From JAJZJT01 sp964610905 (lineage in GTDB: Bacteria > Actinomycetota > Acidimicrobiia > Acidimicrobiales > RAAP-2): a DNA stretch of 64,000 nucleotides. The position numbers were made by a program, and so were the translations under genes. This document shows, piece after piece, positions 1 through 7,413 of this stretch (position 1 is the stretch's first letter; every line of letters starts with the position of its first letter). Under the pieces are notes generated by a model, which was given only the letters and a program-made list of their open reading frames with translations, had not been told where the DNA came from and did not search any database. The stretch spans positions 50,875 to 114,874 of the forward strand of contig CAZSYT010000002.1 in assembly GCA_964610905.1 (NCBI GenBank), in the 5' to 3' direction.

Positions 1-787
1 GGAACGCCTCGAAGTCACCGGTCGGCTCCCAGTCGTCGAGGTAGCGCCCATAGCCGGCGTCGCCGGAGTGGATCCCCACCGTCACCCCGGACTCGTCGAC
101 CAGGCCCCAGAAGCGGTCGAAGCGCCGGTCGGCCGGGGACGTGCGGCCGGCGGGCGTGGGCACGGTCCCCCCCTTCAGGCAGACGACGCGTGCGTCGGCG
201 CCGAGGAGGCGCTCGAGCTCGGAGACCGCGGCGTCGGGGTCGACCAGCGTGACGAGCGGGGCGGCGAAGATGCGCTCGCGGTACGCGTACCCCCAGTCGT
301 CCTCGAGCCAGCGGTTGAAGGCGCCGAAGGCGGCCACCAGCGCCTGAGGGTCGTGGGCCAGCGCCTCCTCCATGCCCACGCCCAGGGTCGGGAAGAGCAG
401 GCAGCCGTCGAGGCCCTGCTCGTCCATCACCTCGAGCCGGGCGTCGCGGTCGCGGTACTCGGGACGGATCGGCTCGAGGTCGCCGAAGAGCGCTCGCATG
501 TCCTTGGCCCCGGGGTTGCGACCGCGGAAGTACTCGTCGAGGCTGCCCGGCCGGGCCACCGGGTCGAAGAGCGGGTTCGGGATGAAGCGGTTCACCCTGC
601 CGCCGACCAGCAGGCGCCGGCGCCCGTCGATGTCGGCCCACTGCATGGCACGCTTGGCCAGCTTCGGGTCGAGATGACGGGTGAAGGCGTCGGGGGCCTC
701 GTAGTAGTGGTTGTCGGCGTCGAAGAGCCCGTCCCCCGTTCGGGTCGATCCCGTGCCAGGCCGTCGTCCCTCGGTCGTCGTGCTCAC
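1..787 (-). CDS. Amidohydrolase-2 family protein, C-terminus beyond window
   Basis: Metal-dependent hydrolase of the amidohydrolase-2 (ACMSD-like TIM barrel) family. The frame is open from a GTG at 787 to the window edge, so the C-terminus with the last metal ligands is missing. A GAGGAGG ribosome site lies just upstream of the GTG. The visible part starts MSTTTEGRRP, has the N-terminal metal-site type segment DGLFDADNHYYE, then EYRDRDARLEVMDEQGLDGC and a late GIHSGDAGYG segment typical of the barrel. It sits 67 bases downstream of another amidohydrolase on the same strand, so the two are probably co-transcribed. Substrate unknown; relatives occur beside CoA-dependent catabolic genes. Confidence 0.85.
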   Translation of the reverse strand, partial: MSTTTEGRRPGTGSTRTGDGLFDADNHYYEAPDAFTRHLDPKLAKRAMQWADIDGRRRLLVGGRVNRFIPNPLFDPVARPGSLDEYFRGRNPGAKDMRALFGDLEPIRPEYRDRDARLEVMDEQGLDGCLLFPTLGVGMEEALAHDPQALVAAFGAFNRWLEDDWGYAYRERIFAAPLVTLVDPDAAVSELERLLGADARVVCLKGGTVPTPAGRTSPADRRFDRFWGLVDESGVTVGIHSGDAGYGRYLDDWEPTGDFEAF

Positions 788-854
788 TGTCGCCTCCTCG
801 TGCGGCCCTCGCCGGTGCACGGTCTCCGCCCGGGCCCGCCCACCAGTCGTGGTC

Positions 855-1724
855 TCACGCGAGCCCGAGCACGCGCAGCGCGTTGGTCCGGAGGAACTTG
901 GGCCACACCTCGTCCTTGAAGCCCACGTCCGGCAGCTCGGTCATGATCCGCTCGAGCGAGAGGCCCATGGGGAAGTAGCCGGCGTAGATGACCTTGTCGG
1001 CACCGCGGGTGTTCGCGTAGTCGACGATGGCCTTCGGGTAGTACTTGGGAGCGAAGGCGCTGGTGGAGTAGTGGAGGCCCGGCCACTTGAGCATCAGCTT
1101 GACGGCGAGGTCCGTCCACGGCTCGCACCCGTGGCGGGTGACGAACACGAGGTCGGGGAAGTCGAACATGACCTCGTCGATGAGCTCGACGTGCTGGCAG
1201 GCGGCTTTGAGGCGAGGGCCGGGCACCCCTGCGCAGCAGAACACGGGGATCCCGAGCTCCACGCACTTGGCGTAGATCGGGTACATCTTCTTGTCGTTGA
1301 TGGGGACTTGGGGGAAGGTGCCGGCAGGGAAGACCCCGACGGCTCGCACGCCGAAGGTCTCGTGCTCGCGGACCAGTCGTCGGATGCCCTCCATCCCGTC
1401 GTTCGGGTCGATGCTCGTCGAGGCGACGAAGCGGTCGGGGTAGCGGCGGAGCGCCTCGGCGCCCGTCCCCCGCTCGTCGCCGACGCCGATCAGGCCCCGC
1501 TCGACGCCCCACAGGTCCATCTCCCGCAGGGTCAGCCCGACGGGGTCGTCGACGTCGCCCAAGTGCTTCTCGGGGACGTCCTTGAACATGTACTCGGCAG
1601 GGAAGGCGAACCCGTGGCGGGACTCGGCGTCCTTCGTCTGCCGGGTGATGAACCGGTACACCTCGCCCATGTCGGGATGGGGGAACCCGATCATCGTGTC
1701 CACGATCCCGACGTCCTTCGGCAT
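855..1724 (-). CDS. Amidohydrolase-2 family protein
   Basis: Predicted 289-residue amidohydrolase-2 (ACMSD-like) protein starting MPKDVGIVDTMIGFPHPDMG. I chose the ATG at 1724 because AGGAGGG lies about 11 bases upstream and homology-like sequence begins there; 65 further open codons upstream look like non-coding repeat and promoter sequence. Recognisable barrel segments are GVFPAGTFPQVPINDKKMYP, LIDEVMFDFPDLVFVTRHGC and a C-terminal FPMGLSLERIMTELP followed by LRTNALRVLGLA. The usual HSDSPH-type ending is replaced by GYFPMG. It is divergent from a TetR regulator across a 160-bp region that may control both. Substrate not identifiable. Confidence 0.88.
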   Translation of the reverse strand: MPKDVGIVDTMIGFPHPDMGEVYRFITRQTKDAESRHGFAFPAEYMFKDVPEKHLGDVDDPVGLTLREMDLWGVERGLIGVGDERGTGAEALRRYPDRFVASTSIDPNDGMEGIRRLVREHETFGVRAVGVFPAGTFPQVPINDKKMYPIYAKCVELGIPVFCCAGVPGPRLKAACQHVELIDEVMFDFPDLVFVTRHGCEPWTDLAVKLMLKWPGLHYSTSAFAPKYYPKAIVDYANTRGADKVIYAGYFPMGLSLERIMTELPDVGFKDEVWPKFLRTNALRVLGLA

Positions 1725-1758
1725 GCCCAACGCTCGCCCTCCTGTCCGCTGCAATAGT

Positions 1759-1771
1759 AGAATCAGGTTCT
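1759..1771. promoter_or_regulatory. Candidate TetR operator, 13-bp imperfect palindrome
   Basis: AGAATCAGGTTCT reads almost the same on both strands (AGAA-N5-TTCT, with further symmetric C and G). It lies in an AT-richer patch between the divergent amidohydrolase (start 1724) and TetR gene (start 1885), where an autoregulatory operator is expected. Its link to the TetR protein is inferred from position only. Confidence 0.45.
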
Positions 1772-1798
1772 CGTTCTGGCAAGGCCCTCCTCCGGCCG

Positions 1799-1846
1799 CC
1801 GACGGCCGGTCGGCGACGGCCGGTCGGCGACGGCCGATCGGCGACG
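1799..1846. repeat. 14-bp tandem repeat, about 3.3 copies, in divergent promoter region
   Basis: The unit CGACGGCCGGTCGG recurs three times with one substitution in the third copy. It lies between the candidate operator and the TetR start codon. It could hold repeated protein-binding half-sites or simply be a slippage product. Confidence 0.7.
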
Positions 1847-1884
1847 GTGGACCGGGAGGCGCGAGGTGGTGGCAGGATGCACGC

Positions 1885-2481
1885 ATGAACACGGCGGCGG
1901 CGCCCGGGCTCACGGGCAAGCAGGCCGCCCGGCGCCAGCGTCTGCTCGACGCCGCGCTGACCCTCCTCGGGGAGCGCGACTACGAGCGCATCCAGGTGCG
2001 GGAGATCGCCGAGGCGGCCCGCGTCGCCGTGGCCACCCTCTACCACTACTTCCCCTCCAAGGAGCACCTCTTCGCCGAGGTGCTGGTGCGCTGGGCCGCC
2101 GACCTCGGCACCGACGTCACGCGTCGACCCCTCGCCGCCACGACCCCGGCAGGCCGCCTCGAGGAGACGCTCCACCGGTCGCTCCGCGCCTTCGAGCGCC
2201 GGCCGCAGCTCGCCCGCCTGCTCGGGCACCTCGAGACCTCCGAGGACCCCTTCGCCCGCCAGGTCCTCGACCGACTCGACAGTGCGACCCGCGACGTCTA
2301 CCTCTCCCAGCTGGCCGACCTCGACCCCGACGACGCGACCCGGGTCGTGCGGGTGGTGGGGGCGGTCCTCGACAGCGCCCTGCGCGCCCTGTCGAGCGGC
2401 CGGCGCTCGGCGCGCCACGCCCACCAGCTGGTCAGCGACACGGTGCGCCTGGTGCTTCCCGAGGGCACCCAGCGGCCGTGA
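1885..2481 (+). CDS. TetR/AcrR family transcriptional regulator (KstR-like)
   Basis: A 198-residue TetR-type repressor. The N-terminal helix-turn-helix is clear (RQRLLDAALTLLGERDYERI, VREIAEAARVAVATLYHYFP, SKEHLFAEVL, residues about 18-62). The all-helical ligand-binding domain follows and contains AFERRPQLARLLGHLETSED. The HTH resembles KstR-type regulators of steroid and acyl-CoA catabolism, suggesting an acyl-CoA ligand, but this is inference. ATG at 1885 fits the family; no good Shine-Dalgarno is seen and CAGGAT six bases before the ATG could make it leaderless. The stop overlaps the next gene's GTG as GTGA, so the LLM oxidoreductase is translationally coupled. Confidence 0.9.
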   Translation: MNTAAAPGLTGKQAARRQRLLDAALTLLGERDYERIQVREIAEAARVAVATLYHYFPSKEHLFAEVLVRWAADLGTDVTRRPLAATTPAGRLEETLHRSLRAFERRPQLARLLGHLETSEDPFARQVLDRLDSATRDVYLSQLADLDPDDATRVVRVVGAVLDSALRALSSGRRSARHAHQLVSDTVRLVLPEGTQRP

Positions 2482-3386
2482 CGGCCCGCCGCGTGCACCT
2501 CGAGGTGCCGCTCGCCGGCGCCTCCGCGCAGCCCGCCGCCGTCGGCACCCTCGCACGCGCCGCCGAGGCCGCGGGGTTCGCCGGCATCGCCTTCACCGAC
2601 CACCCCGCCCCGCCCCGACGCTGGCTGGAGTCCGGCGGCCATCCCACCTACGACCCCTTCGCCGCCCTGGCGTTCTGCGCCGGGCTCACCTCGTCGGTCC
2701 GGCTCGTCACGTACCTCGCCGTCGCGCCGTACCGGAACCCGCTGCTGCTAGCCCGCTCGGTGGCCACGGTCGACCGCCTGTCGAGCGGGCGGCTGACCCT
2801 GGCGGTGGGCTCCGGCTACCTCCGCGGTGAGTTCGAGGCGCTCGGCCGGCCGTTCGACCGCCGGGGAGCGCTGCTCGACGAGGCCCTGGCCGTGCTCGGC
2901 TCGGCGTTCGGCGACGCCGTGACGGCGGACGGCGACGGGTGGACGGCCCGGCAGGTGGTGGTCGAGCCCGGTCCCGTCCAGCTGCCGTGCCCGCCCGTCT
3001 GGATCGGGGGGAACGGCCCCCGAAGCCGCGACCGCGCCGTCCGCCTCGGTGCGGCCTGGGCGCCGATGGTGACCACCGCCCGGGTGGCGGAGACGGCCAG
3101 GACGCCCGCCATCGAGACGGTCGACGACCTCCGGGCGGCCGTCGTCGACCTCCGGCGCCGAGCGCGGGCGGCGGGGCGCCACCCTGACGAGGTGGGCGTC
3201 GCCGTGGCGCTCGCCACCGGCCTCGAGGAGGCGCTCGCCGACACGGACGGGCACCGGCGTCACCTCGACGAGCTCGCCGCGGCGGGAGCGACCGACCTCG
3301 TGGTGCGCTTCGCCGGCGTCGTCGCCGACCCGACCGACGCAGCCGCTGCCTACGCCGACGCGTTCATCGGCCCCCACGCGCCCTAG
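2478..3386 (+). CDS. LLM-class (luciferase-like) F420/flavin-dependent oxidoreductase
   Basis: A 302-residue luciferase-like TIM-barrel oxidoreductase. It starts at a GTG overlapping the tetR stop. Typical segments are AEAAGFAGIAFTDHPAPP near residue 30, VRLVTYLAVAPYRNPLLLAR, VDRLSSGRLTLAVGSGYLRG, the EFEALGRPFDRRG region and CPPVWIGGNGPRSRDRAVRL. The VGSGYLRGEFEALG pattern matches the actinobacterial F420-dependent subclass more than FMN monooxygenases, but the cofactor cannot be proved from sequence alone. Coupling to a KstR-like TetR gene suggests a redox step in the neighbouring catabolism, with the regulator controlling it. Confidence 0.9.
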   Translation: MTARRVHLEVPLAGASAQPAAVGTLARAAEAAGFAGIAFTDHPAPPRRWLESGGHPTYDPFAALAFCAGLTSSVRLVTYLAVAPYRNPLLLARSVATVDRLSSGRLTLAVGSGYLRGEFEALGRPFDRRGALLDEALAVLGSAFGDAVTADGDGWTARQVVVEPGPVQLPCPPVWIGGNGPRSRDRAVRLGAAWAPMVTTARVAETARTPAIETVDDLRAAVVDLRRRARAAGRHPDEVGVAVALATGLEEALADTDGHRRHLDELAAAGATDLVVRFAGVVADPTDAAAAYADAFIGPHAP

Positions 3387-3499
3387 CGGGCGCCCGCCCG
3401 GATGGCACGGGACGCGTCGGGGGGCCGGTGCGTCTACCGGTTGCCGAGCGACGCCATGGCGCCGTCGGTCGTCCCACCGGGGTCGAAGACGGTCCCCAA

Positions 3500-4140
3500 C
3501 AGCGCGGGTCCTCCTCGGGCGGGACCGGCCGCGAGAAGTAGGAGCCCTGCGCCTCGTCGCAGGGCTCGCGGCAGAGCTCGGAGAGCTGGAGCCGATCCTC
3601 GACGCCCTCGGCGACGGTCACGAGTCCGAGCGCCGGCCCCAGCTCGACGAGCAGGCGCACGAGCGACCGTGCCTCGGCGGACGTCTCGAGCTCGGCGACG
3701 AAGGAGCGGTCGATCTTCAAGACTCGACCGCAGGACGCGGAGGGCGGACAGCGAGCAGTACCCGGTCCCGAAGTCGTCCATGGCCACACGGGCCCCGAGC
3801 CGGCGCAGGTCGCCGAGCCTCGTGGCGGCGAGCTCGGGGTCGCCCACGACGGCCCCTCGGTGACCTCGAGCACCCACGACCCGACCGTCACGATCTACCG
3901 GTCTCCTCGAGGAGGGGGACGAGCTCGACCGGCGCGACCACGCCACGGCTCGGGTGCCGCCAGCGCAGGAGCGCCTCGACGCCGGTGACCCGGCCCGAGC
4001 CGAGCTCGACGACGGGCTGGTAGACGACGGAGGACTGCCCCTCGGCCACGGCTGCCTGCAGGTCGACCTCGAGGGCGAGGCGTCTGTCGGCCACCGGCCG
4101 CTGCTCGCCGGCGCGGGCCAGGACGGCGTCCAACGTCCCC
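3500..4140 (-). pseudogene. EAL-domain (c-di-GMP phosphodiesterase) relic
   Basis: EAL-domain pieces appear in order but in three reading frames. Frame one (4133 to 3888) has LALEVDLQAAVAEGQSSVVY and the signature VEALLRWRHP, then a stop. A second frame supplies WVLEVTEG. A third supplies LRRLGARVAMDDFGTGYCSL. The second frame returns with LKIDRSFVAEL and LGLVTVAEGVEDRLQLSELC. About 40 residues expected between LLEETG and LEVTEG are missing, and no intact GGDEF domain precedes. At least three shifts plus a deletion make a functional enzyme very unlikely. This is probably the tail of a former GGDEF-EAL protein. Confidence 0.8.
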
Positions 4141-4289
4141 GGGGCTCGTGGTTCGTCAGGTACCCGACCACCAGGCGCGTGTTGAAACCGTTGAAGTGCC
4201 GCTCCTCGGCGTCGCTCTCCCCCTGTGCCCCAAGGCGGAGAGGTGTCGGCAGGCCCCGTCCCGGCTTGAACCGCACGGCCGGTGGTCGG

Positions 4290-5621
4290 TCACGACCTCC
4301 ACGCCACGACCGGGCCCGCCGCCTCCTGCACGGCTGCGAGCTGGCCGCCGTCGGTGGCCAGCGTGACGACGCCGGAGCGGTCGCCGACGAGCTCGGCGAG
4401 CCGCGCCGCGTGCTGCTCGGGCCCCAGGGCGAGGCCGTCGGGCTCCCAGGCCTCGACCGCCACGGCCACCCCCAGCCGCTCGGCCGCCGCCAGCACCGCT
4501 GCCGTCGCCTCGTCGGGCGGGCCGTCGACGACGGCGAGGGCGAGACGCAGGGGGTCGGCGAGGCGTGCGACGGCCACGCACGCCGCCGCCCACCCGGGCA
4601 CCGGCACCGACGGGACGCAGGCGGCGCCCGGTCCGGGGGTCGTGAACGTCCGGGCCACCCAGAAGCCGGCGACGCCGGCGTCGGCGGCGACGAGGCCACC
4701 GGGGCCGACCGCCGCGGCGTACTGACGGGTCACCAGGCTCGGCGCCACCGGGACGGTGCCGGCCGTCCAGCCCGCCTGGGTGACCTCGGCCACCAGGGGG
4801 CGCAGCGGCGGGACCGGCGGGCCACCCGGCGCCGGGGGTACCGGCCACCGCTCGGCCAGGGGGGCGAGCGAAGCGGGGTGGACCCGCACGAGCGGGTAGG
4901 GGGCGAGCAGGCGTGGTGGCGCCTCGGCGTCGTCGAGCCCGACGGCCAGCACCACGTCGGCGTCCGCCAGGCCGCCCAGGGCGAAGTCGCGCTCCTGCAG
5001 GCCGGCGGTCGCCAGGTGGTACCGGCTGCGCCAGTGGAAGACGCCCTTCGCCCCCCACGTGTTCAGCACCCCGAGCCCACCGGCGGCAGCCAGGGCCTGC
5101 AGGCCGGGGACCGCCCGGTGGTGGACGACGCCCGGACCGGCCAGCACGACCACCCGCGCCGCCGTGGCCAGCGCCTCCACCGCCGCCGGCTCGGGGTCGA
5201 CCCAGGCGGGGTCGCCCTCGTGGGGGAGAAGCGGCACCGGGCGCCGCAGCGGTGCCGCCAGCTCGAGGTCGAGCACGAGTCGGCCGCCGGTCGAGAGCAG
5301 CTCGCGGGTCGACGTCGCCAGCTGGTCGAGGGCGCCCTCTCCCGACACGACGACGTCGCCGGAGCGCCGCCGGGCGCCGGCGCCGAGGACGTCGAGGTGC
5401 CCGCCTCCGAGGTGTACCGCTGCTGCCGCGCCGTGCACGGCCCGGTGCGCCCGGGCGAAGGCCGAGGCCACGGGACCGGGCTCGACCTCGATGACCGGGA
5501 GGCCCGCCAGCGGCGCGCCGTAGAGCGCGTGCACGCCGGCCGCCCCGAGCGCTCCCGCGACCGCCGACCCGACGGTCGGTCGGCTCCTTGCCCCCTCGTC
5601 CGACGGCACGCCGTCAGGCAC
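4290..5621 (-). CDS. Thiamine-diphosphate enzyme-like protein, degenerate
   Basis: 443 residues with the three-part layout of acetolactate synthase-like ThDP enzymes. The N-terminal pyrimidine-type domain has GVHALYGAPLAGLPVIEVEP. A central domain has ARVVVLAGPGVVHHRAVPGL. The C-terminal domain ends in EQHAARLAELVGDRSGVVTL. The expected ThDP/Mg motif GDG...NN is not intact: the corresponding stretch reads LALAVVDGPPDEATAAVLAA with no NN. Cofactor binding is therefore doubtful. The GTG start at 5621 overlaps the preceding crotonase gene's stop by 8 bases, so this is the last gene of the 10.8-4.3 kb operon. Reaction unknown. Confidence 0.75.
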   Translation of the reverse strand: MPDGVPSDEGARSRPTVGSAVAGALGAAGVHALYGAPLAGLPVIEVEPGPVASAFARAHRAVHGAAAAVHLGGGHLDVLGAGARRRSGDVVVSGEGALDQLATSTRELLSTGGRLVLDLELAAPLRRPVPLLPHEGDPAWVDPEPAAVEALATAARVVVLAGPGVVHHRAVPGLQALAAAGGLGVLNTWGAKGVFHWRSRYHLATAGLQERDFALGGLADADVVLAVGLDDAEAPPRLLAPYPLVRVHPASLAPLAERWPVPPAPGGPPVPPLRPLVAEVTQAGWTAGTVPVAPSLVTRQYAAAVGPGGLVAADAGVAGFWVARTFTTPGPGAACVPSVPVPGWAAACVAVARLADPLRLALAVVDGPPDEATAAVLAAAERLGVAVAVEAWEPDGLALGPEQHAARLAELVGDRSGVVTLATDGGQLAAVQEAAGPVVAWRS

Positions 5622-7413
5622 CGCCGACCGGCGCGCTGCCCCCCGGCTGCTCGCCGGCCGGCGCGCTGCCCCCCGGCGGGGCGTTCTCGCCCGGCGGGGC
5701 CCACCGGGGCTCGCGCCGTTCGGCGAAGGCCCGGGGGCCCTCCTCCTGGTCGGGGTGGCCCCACAGGGACACCAGCTCCTTCGCCCCCGACCGGCACGCC
5801 TCGGTGAGGCCCGCCTCGAGCGCCCCCCACAGCGCCCGCTTGGTGGCGGCCATGGCCGCCGGCGAGTTGCGGGCGATCCGCTCGGCGAGCTCCTGGGCCT
5901 CGTCGCGGAGGCGCTCGGGCGGGTCCACGACCTGGCTCACCATGCCGAGCGCCAGGGCCCGGTCGGCCGAGATGCGCTCGTGGCGGCCGAGGAGCGCCAT
6001 CCGCATGACCGCCTCGAAGGGCATCCGGCGGGCGAGTCCGATGGCCTCGATCGCCACCACCTGGCCGATCGAGACGTGGGGGTCGAAGAACTGGGCGTCC
6101 GACGCGCAGATGACGACGTCGGCGTCGGCCACCCAGTGGAAGCCGCCCCCGGCGCAGATGCCGTTCACGGCGGTGACCACCGGCTTCCACACCTGGTTGT
6201 GCCAGGCGGTGAAGTGCACGTCGAACTCCTCCATCGAGCGGCGGTAGCGCTCCATGCCGACGCCGTCGCCTGCGATCTCCGCTACGTCGACCCCGGTCTG
6301 GAACGCTCTCCCGGAGCCGGTGTGGACGATCACCCGGACCTCCGGGTCCTCGTCGAGGACCCGCCACGCCGTCTCGAACTCGTCCCGCATGTGGGCGTTC
6401 ATGGCGTTGAGCCGGTCGGGCCGGTTGTTGACCAGCCAGCCGACCGGGCCGTGGCGCTCCACGAGCAGTGTGTCGAGCGTCGGATAGGCCACGGCTCCTC
6501 CCCGTCCCCGCGCGGCGCGCCCAGGTGGCCGACCCGGGCCCGTCGTCGCCGGCTCGTTCCGGCTCCCCCTCCCCGACCCGCCCGCGCCCGGCGTGCCCCC
6601 CGGCGGGGCGTTCTCGCCCGGCGGGGCCCACCGGGGCTCGCGCCGTTCGGCGAAGGCCCGGGGGCCCTCCTCCTGGTCGGGGTGGCCCCACAGGGACACC
6701 AGCTCCTTCGCCCCCGACCGGCACGCCTCGGTGAGGCCCGCCTCGAGCGCCCCCCACAGCGCCCGCTTGGTGGCGGCCATGGCCGCCGGCGAGTTGCGGG
6801 CGATCCGCTCGGCGAGCTCCTGGGCCTCGTCGCGGAGGCGCTCGGGCGGGTCCACGACCTGGCTCACCATGCCGAGCGCCAGGGCCCGGTCGGCCGAGAT
6901 GCGCTCGTGGCGGCCGAGGAGCGCCATCCGCATGACCGCCTCGAAGGGCATCCGGCGGGCGAGTCCGATGGCCTCGTAGGCGGCGACCTGGCCGATCGAG
7001 ACGTGGGGGTCGAGGAAGGTGGTGTCCGACGAGCAGATCACGACGTCGGCGTCGGCCACGAAGTGCAGGCCGCCCCCGGCGCACACCCCGTTGACGGCGG
7101 CGACCACCGGCTTCCACACCTGGTTGTGCCAGGCGGTGAGCCGGAGCTCGGCGCGGCGGGTCCGGCGCGACTGCTCGCGCAGCGCCTCGGGGTCGCGCGC
7201 CAGCTGCACCACGTCGAGCCCCGTCTGGAACGCCCGCCCCTGACCGGTAGTGACCACCACCCGGACAGCGGGGTCGTCGCCGAGCTCGCGCCAGGCCTGC
7301 TCGAGCTCGGCGAGCATGGTGGCGTCCATGGCGTTGCCGCTGTCGGGTCGGTCGAACACCAGCCACCCGACCGGGCCGTGGCGGTCGACCTGCAGCGAGC
7401 GGTACGCGCTCAA
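5614..7413 (-). CDS. Tandem enoyl-CoA hydratase/isomerase-family fusion (two crotonase domains)
   Basis: One open frame of 599 codons carries two complete crotonase domains. Domain 1 starts at TTG 7413 (LSAYRSLQVDRHGPVGWLVF); domain 2 follows a Gly/Pro/Arg-rich linker and begins AYPTLDTLLVERHGPVGWLV. No stop occurs in any frame of the linker. Both have the oxyanion-hole region (PVVAAVNGVCAGGG and PVVTAVNGICAGGG), but the two classic hydratase glutamates are histidines (GGGFHW, DPHVS), so ordinary hydration is unlikely. A strong internal site before GTG 6492 could also give the second domain alone as a 292-residue protein. The last ~125 residues of each domain are encoded by an identical 383-bp repeat. 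The upstream dehydrogenase stop overlaps the TTG once its frameshift is repaired. Confidence 0.75.
   Translation of the reverse strand: MSAYRSLQVDRHGPVGWLVFDRPDSGNAMDATMLAELEQAWRELGDDPAVRVVVTTGQGRAFQTGLDVVQLARDPEALREQSRRTRRAELRLTAWHNQVWKPVVAAVNGVCAGGGLHFVADADVVICSSDTTFLDPHVSIGQVAAYEAIGLARRMPFEAVMRMALLGRHERISADRALALGMVSQVVDPPERLRDEAQELAERIARNSPAAMAATKRALWGALEAGLTEACRSGAKELVSLWGHPDQEEGPRAFAERREPRWAPPGENAPPGGTPGAGGSGRGSRNEPATTGPGRPPGRAARGRGGAVAYPTLDTLLVERHGPVGWLVNNRPDRLNAMNAHMRDEFETAWRVLDEDPEVRVIVHTGSGRAFQTGVDVAEIAGDGVGMERYRRSMEEFDVHFTAWHNQVWKPVVTAVNGICAGGGFHWVADADVVICASDAQFFDPHVSIGQVVAIEAIGLARRMPFEAVMRMALLGRHERISADRALALGMVSQVVDPPERLRDEAQELAERIARNSPAAMAATKRALWGALEAGLTEACRSGAKELVSLWGHPDQEEGPRAFAERREPRWAPPGENAPPGGSAPAGEQPGGSAPVGGA
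5667..6049. repeat. 383-bp direct repeat, copy A
   Basis: Identical by eye, base for base, to 6594-6976 (offset 927). It encodes the C-terminal part of the second crotonase domain, from FEAVMRMALLGRHERISADR to the WAPPGENAPPGG end. Flanking sequence diverges abruptly on both sides, which indicates recent gene conversion or duplication, or a repeat-driven assembly artefact. Confidence 0.92.
6490..6506 (-). promoter_or_regulatory. Internal ribosome site and GTG start for the second crotonase domain
   Basis: On the minus strand GGGGAGGAGCC directly precedes GTG GCC TAT CCG at 6492. This is a textbook Shine-Dalgarno with start, lying inside the two-domain open frame. It decides whether the second domain is made separately, as a fusion, or both. 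Confidence 0.6.
6594..6976. repeat. 383-bp direct repeat, copy B
   Basis: Second copy of the 383-bp block at 5667-6049, encoding the same C-terminal part of the first crotonase domain. Zero differences were found by eye, whereas the 5' halves of the two domains have drifted clearly. Confidence 0.92.
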
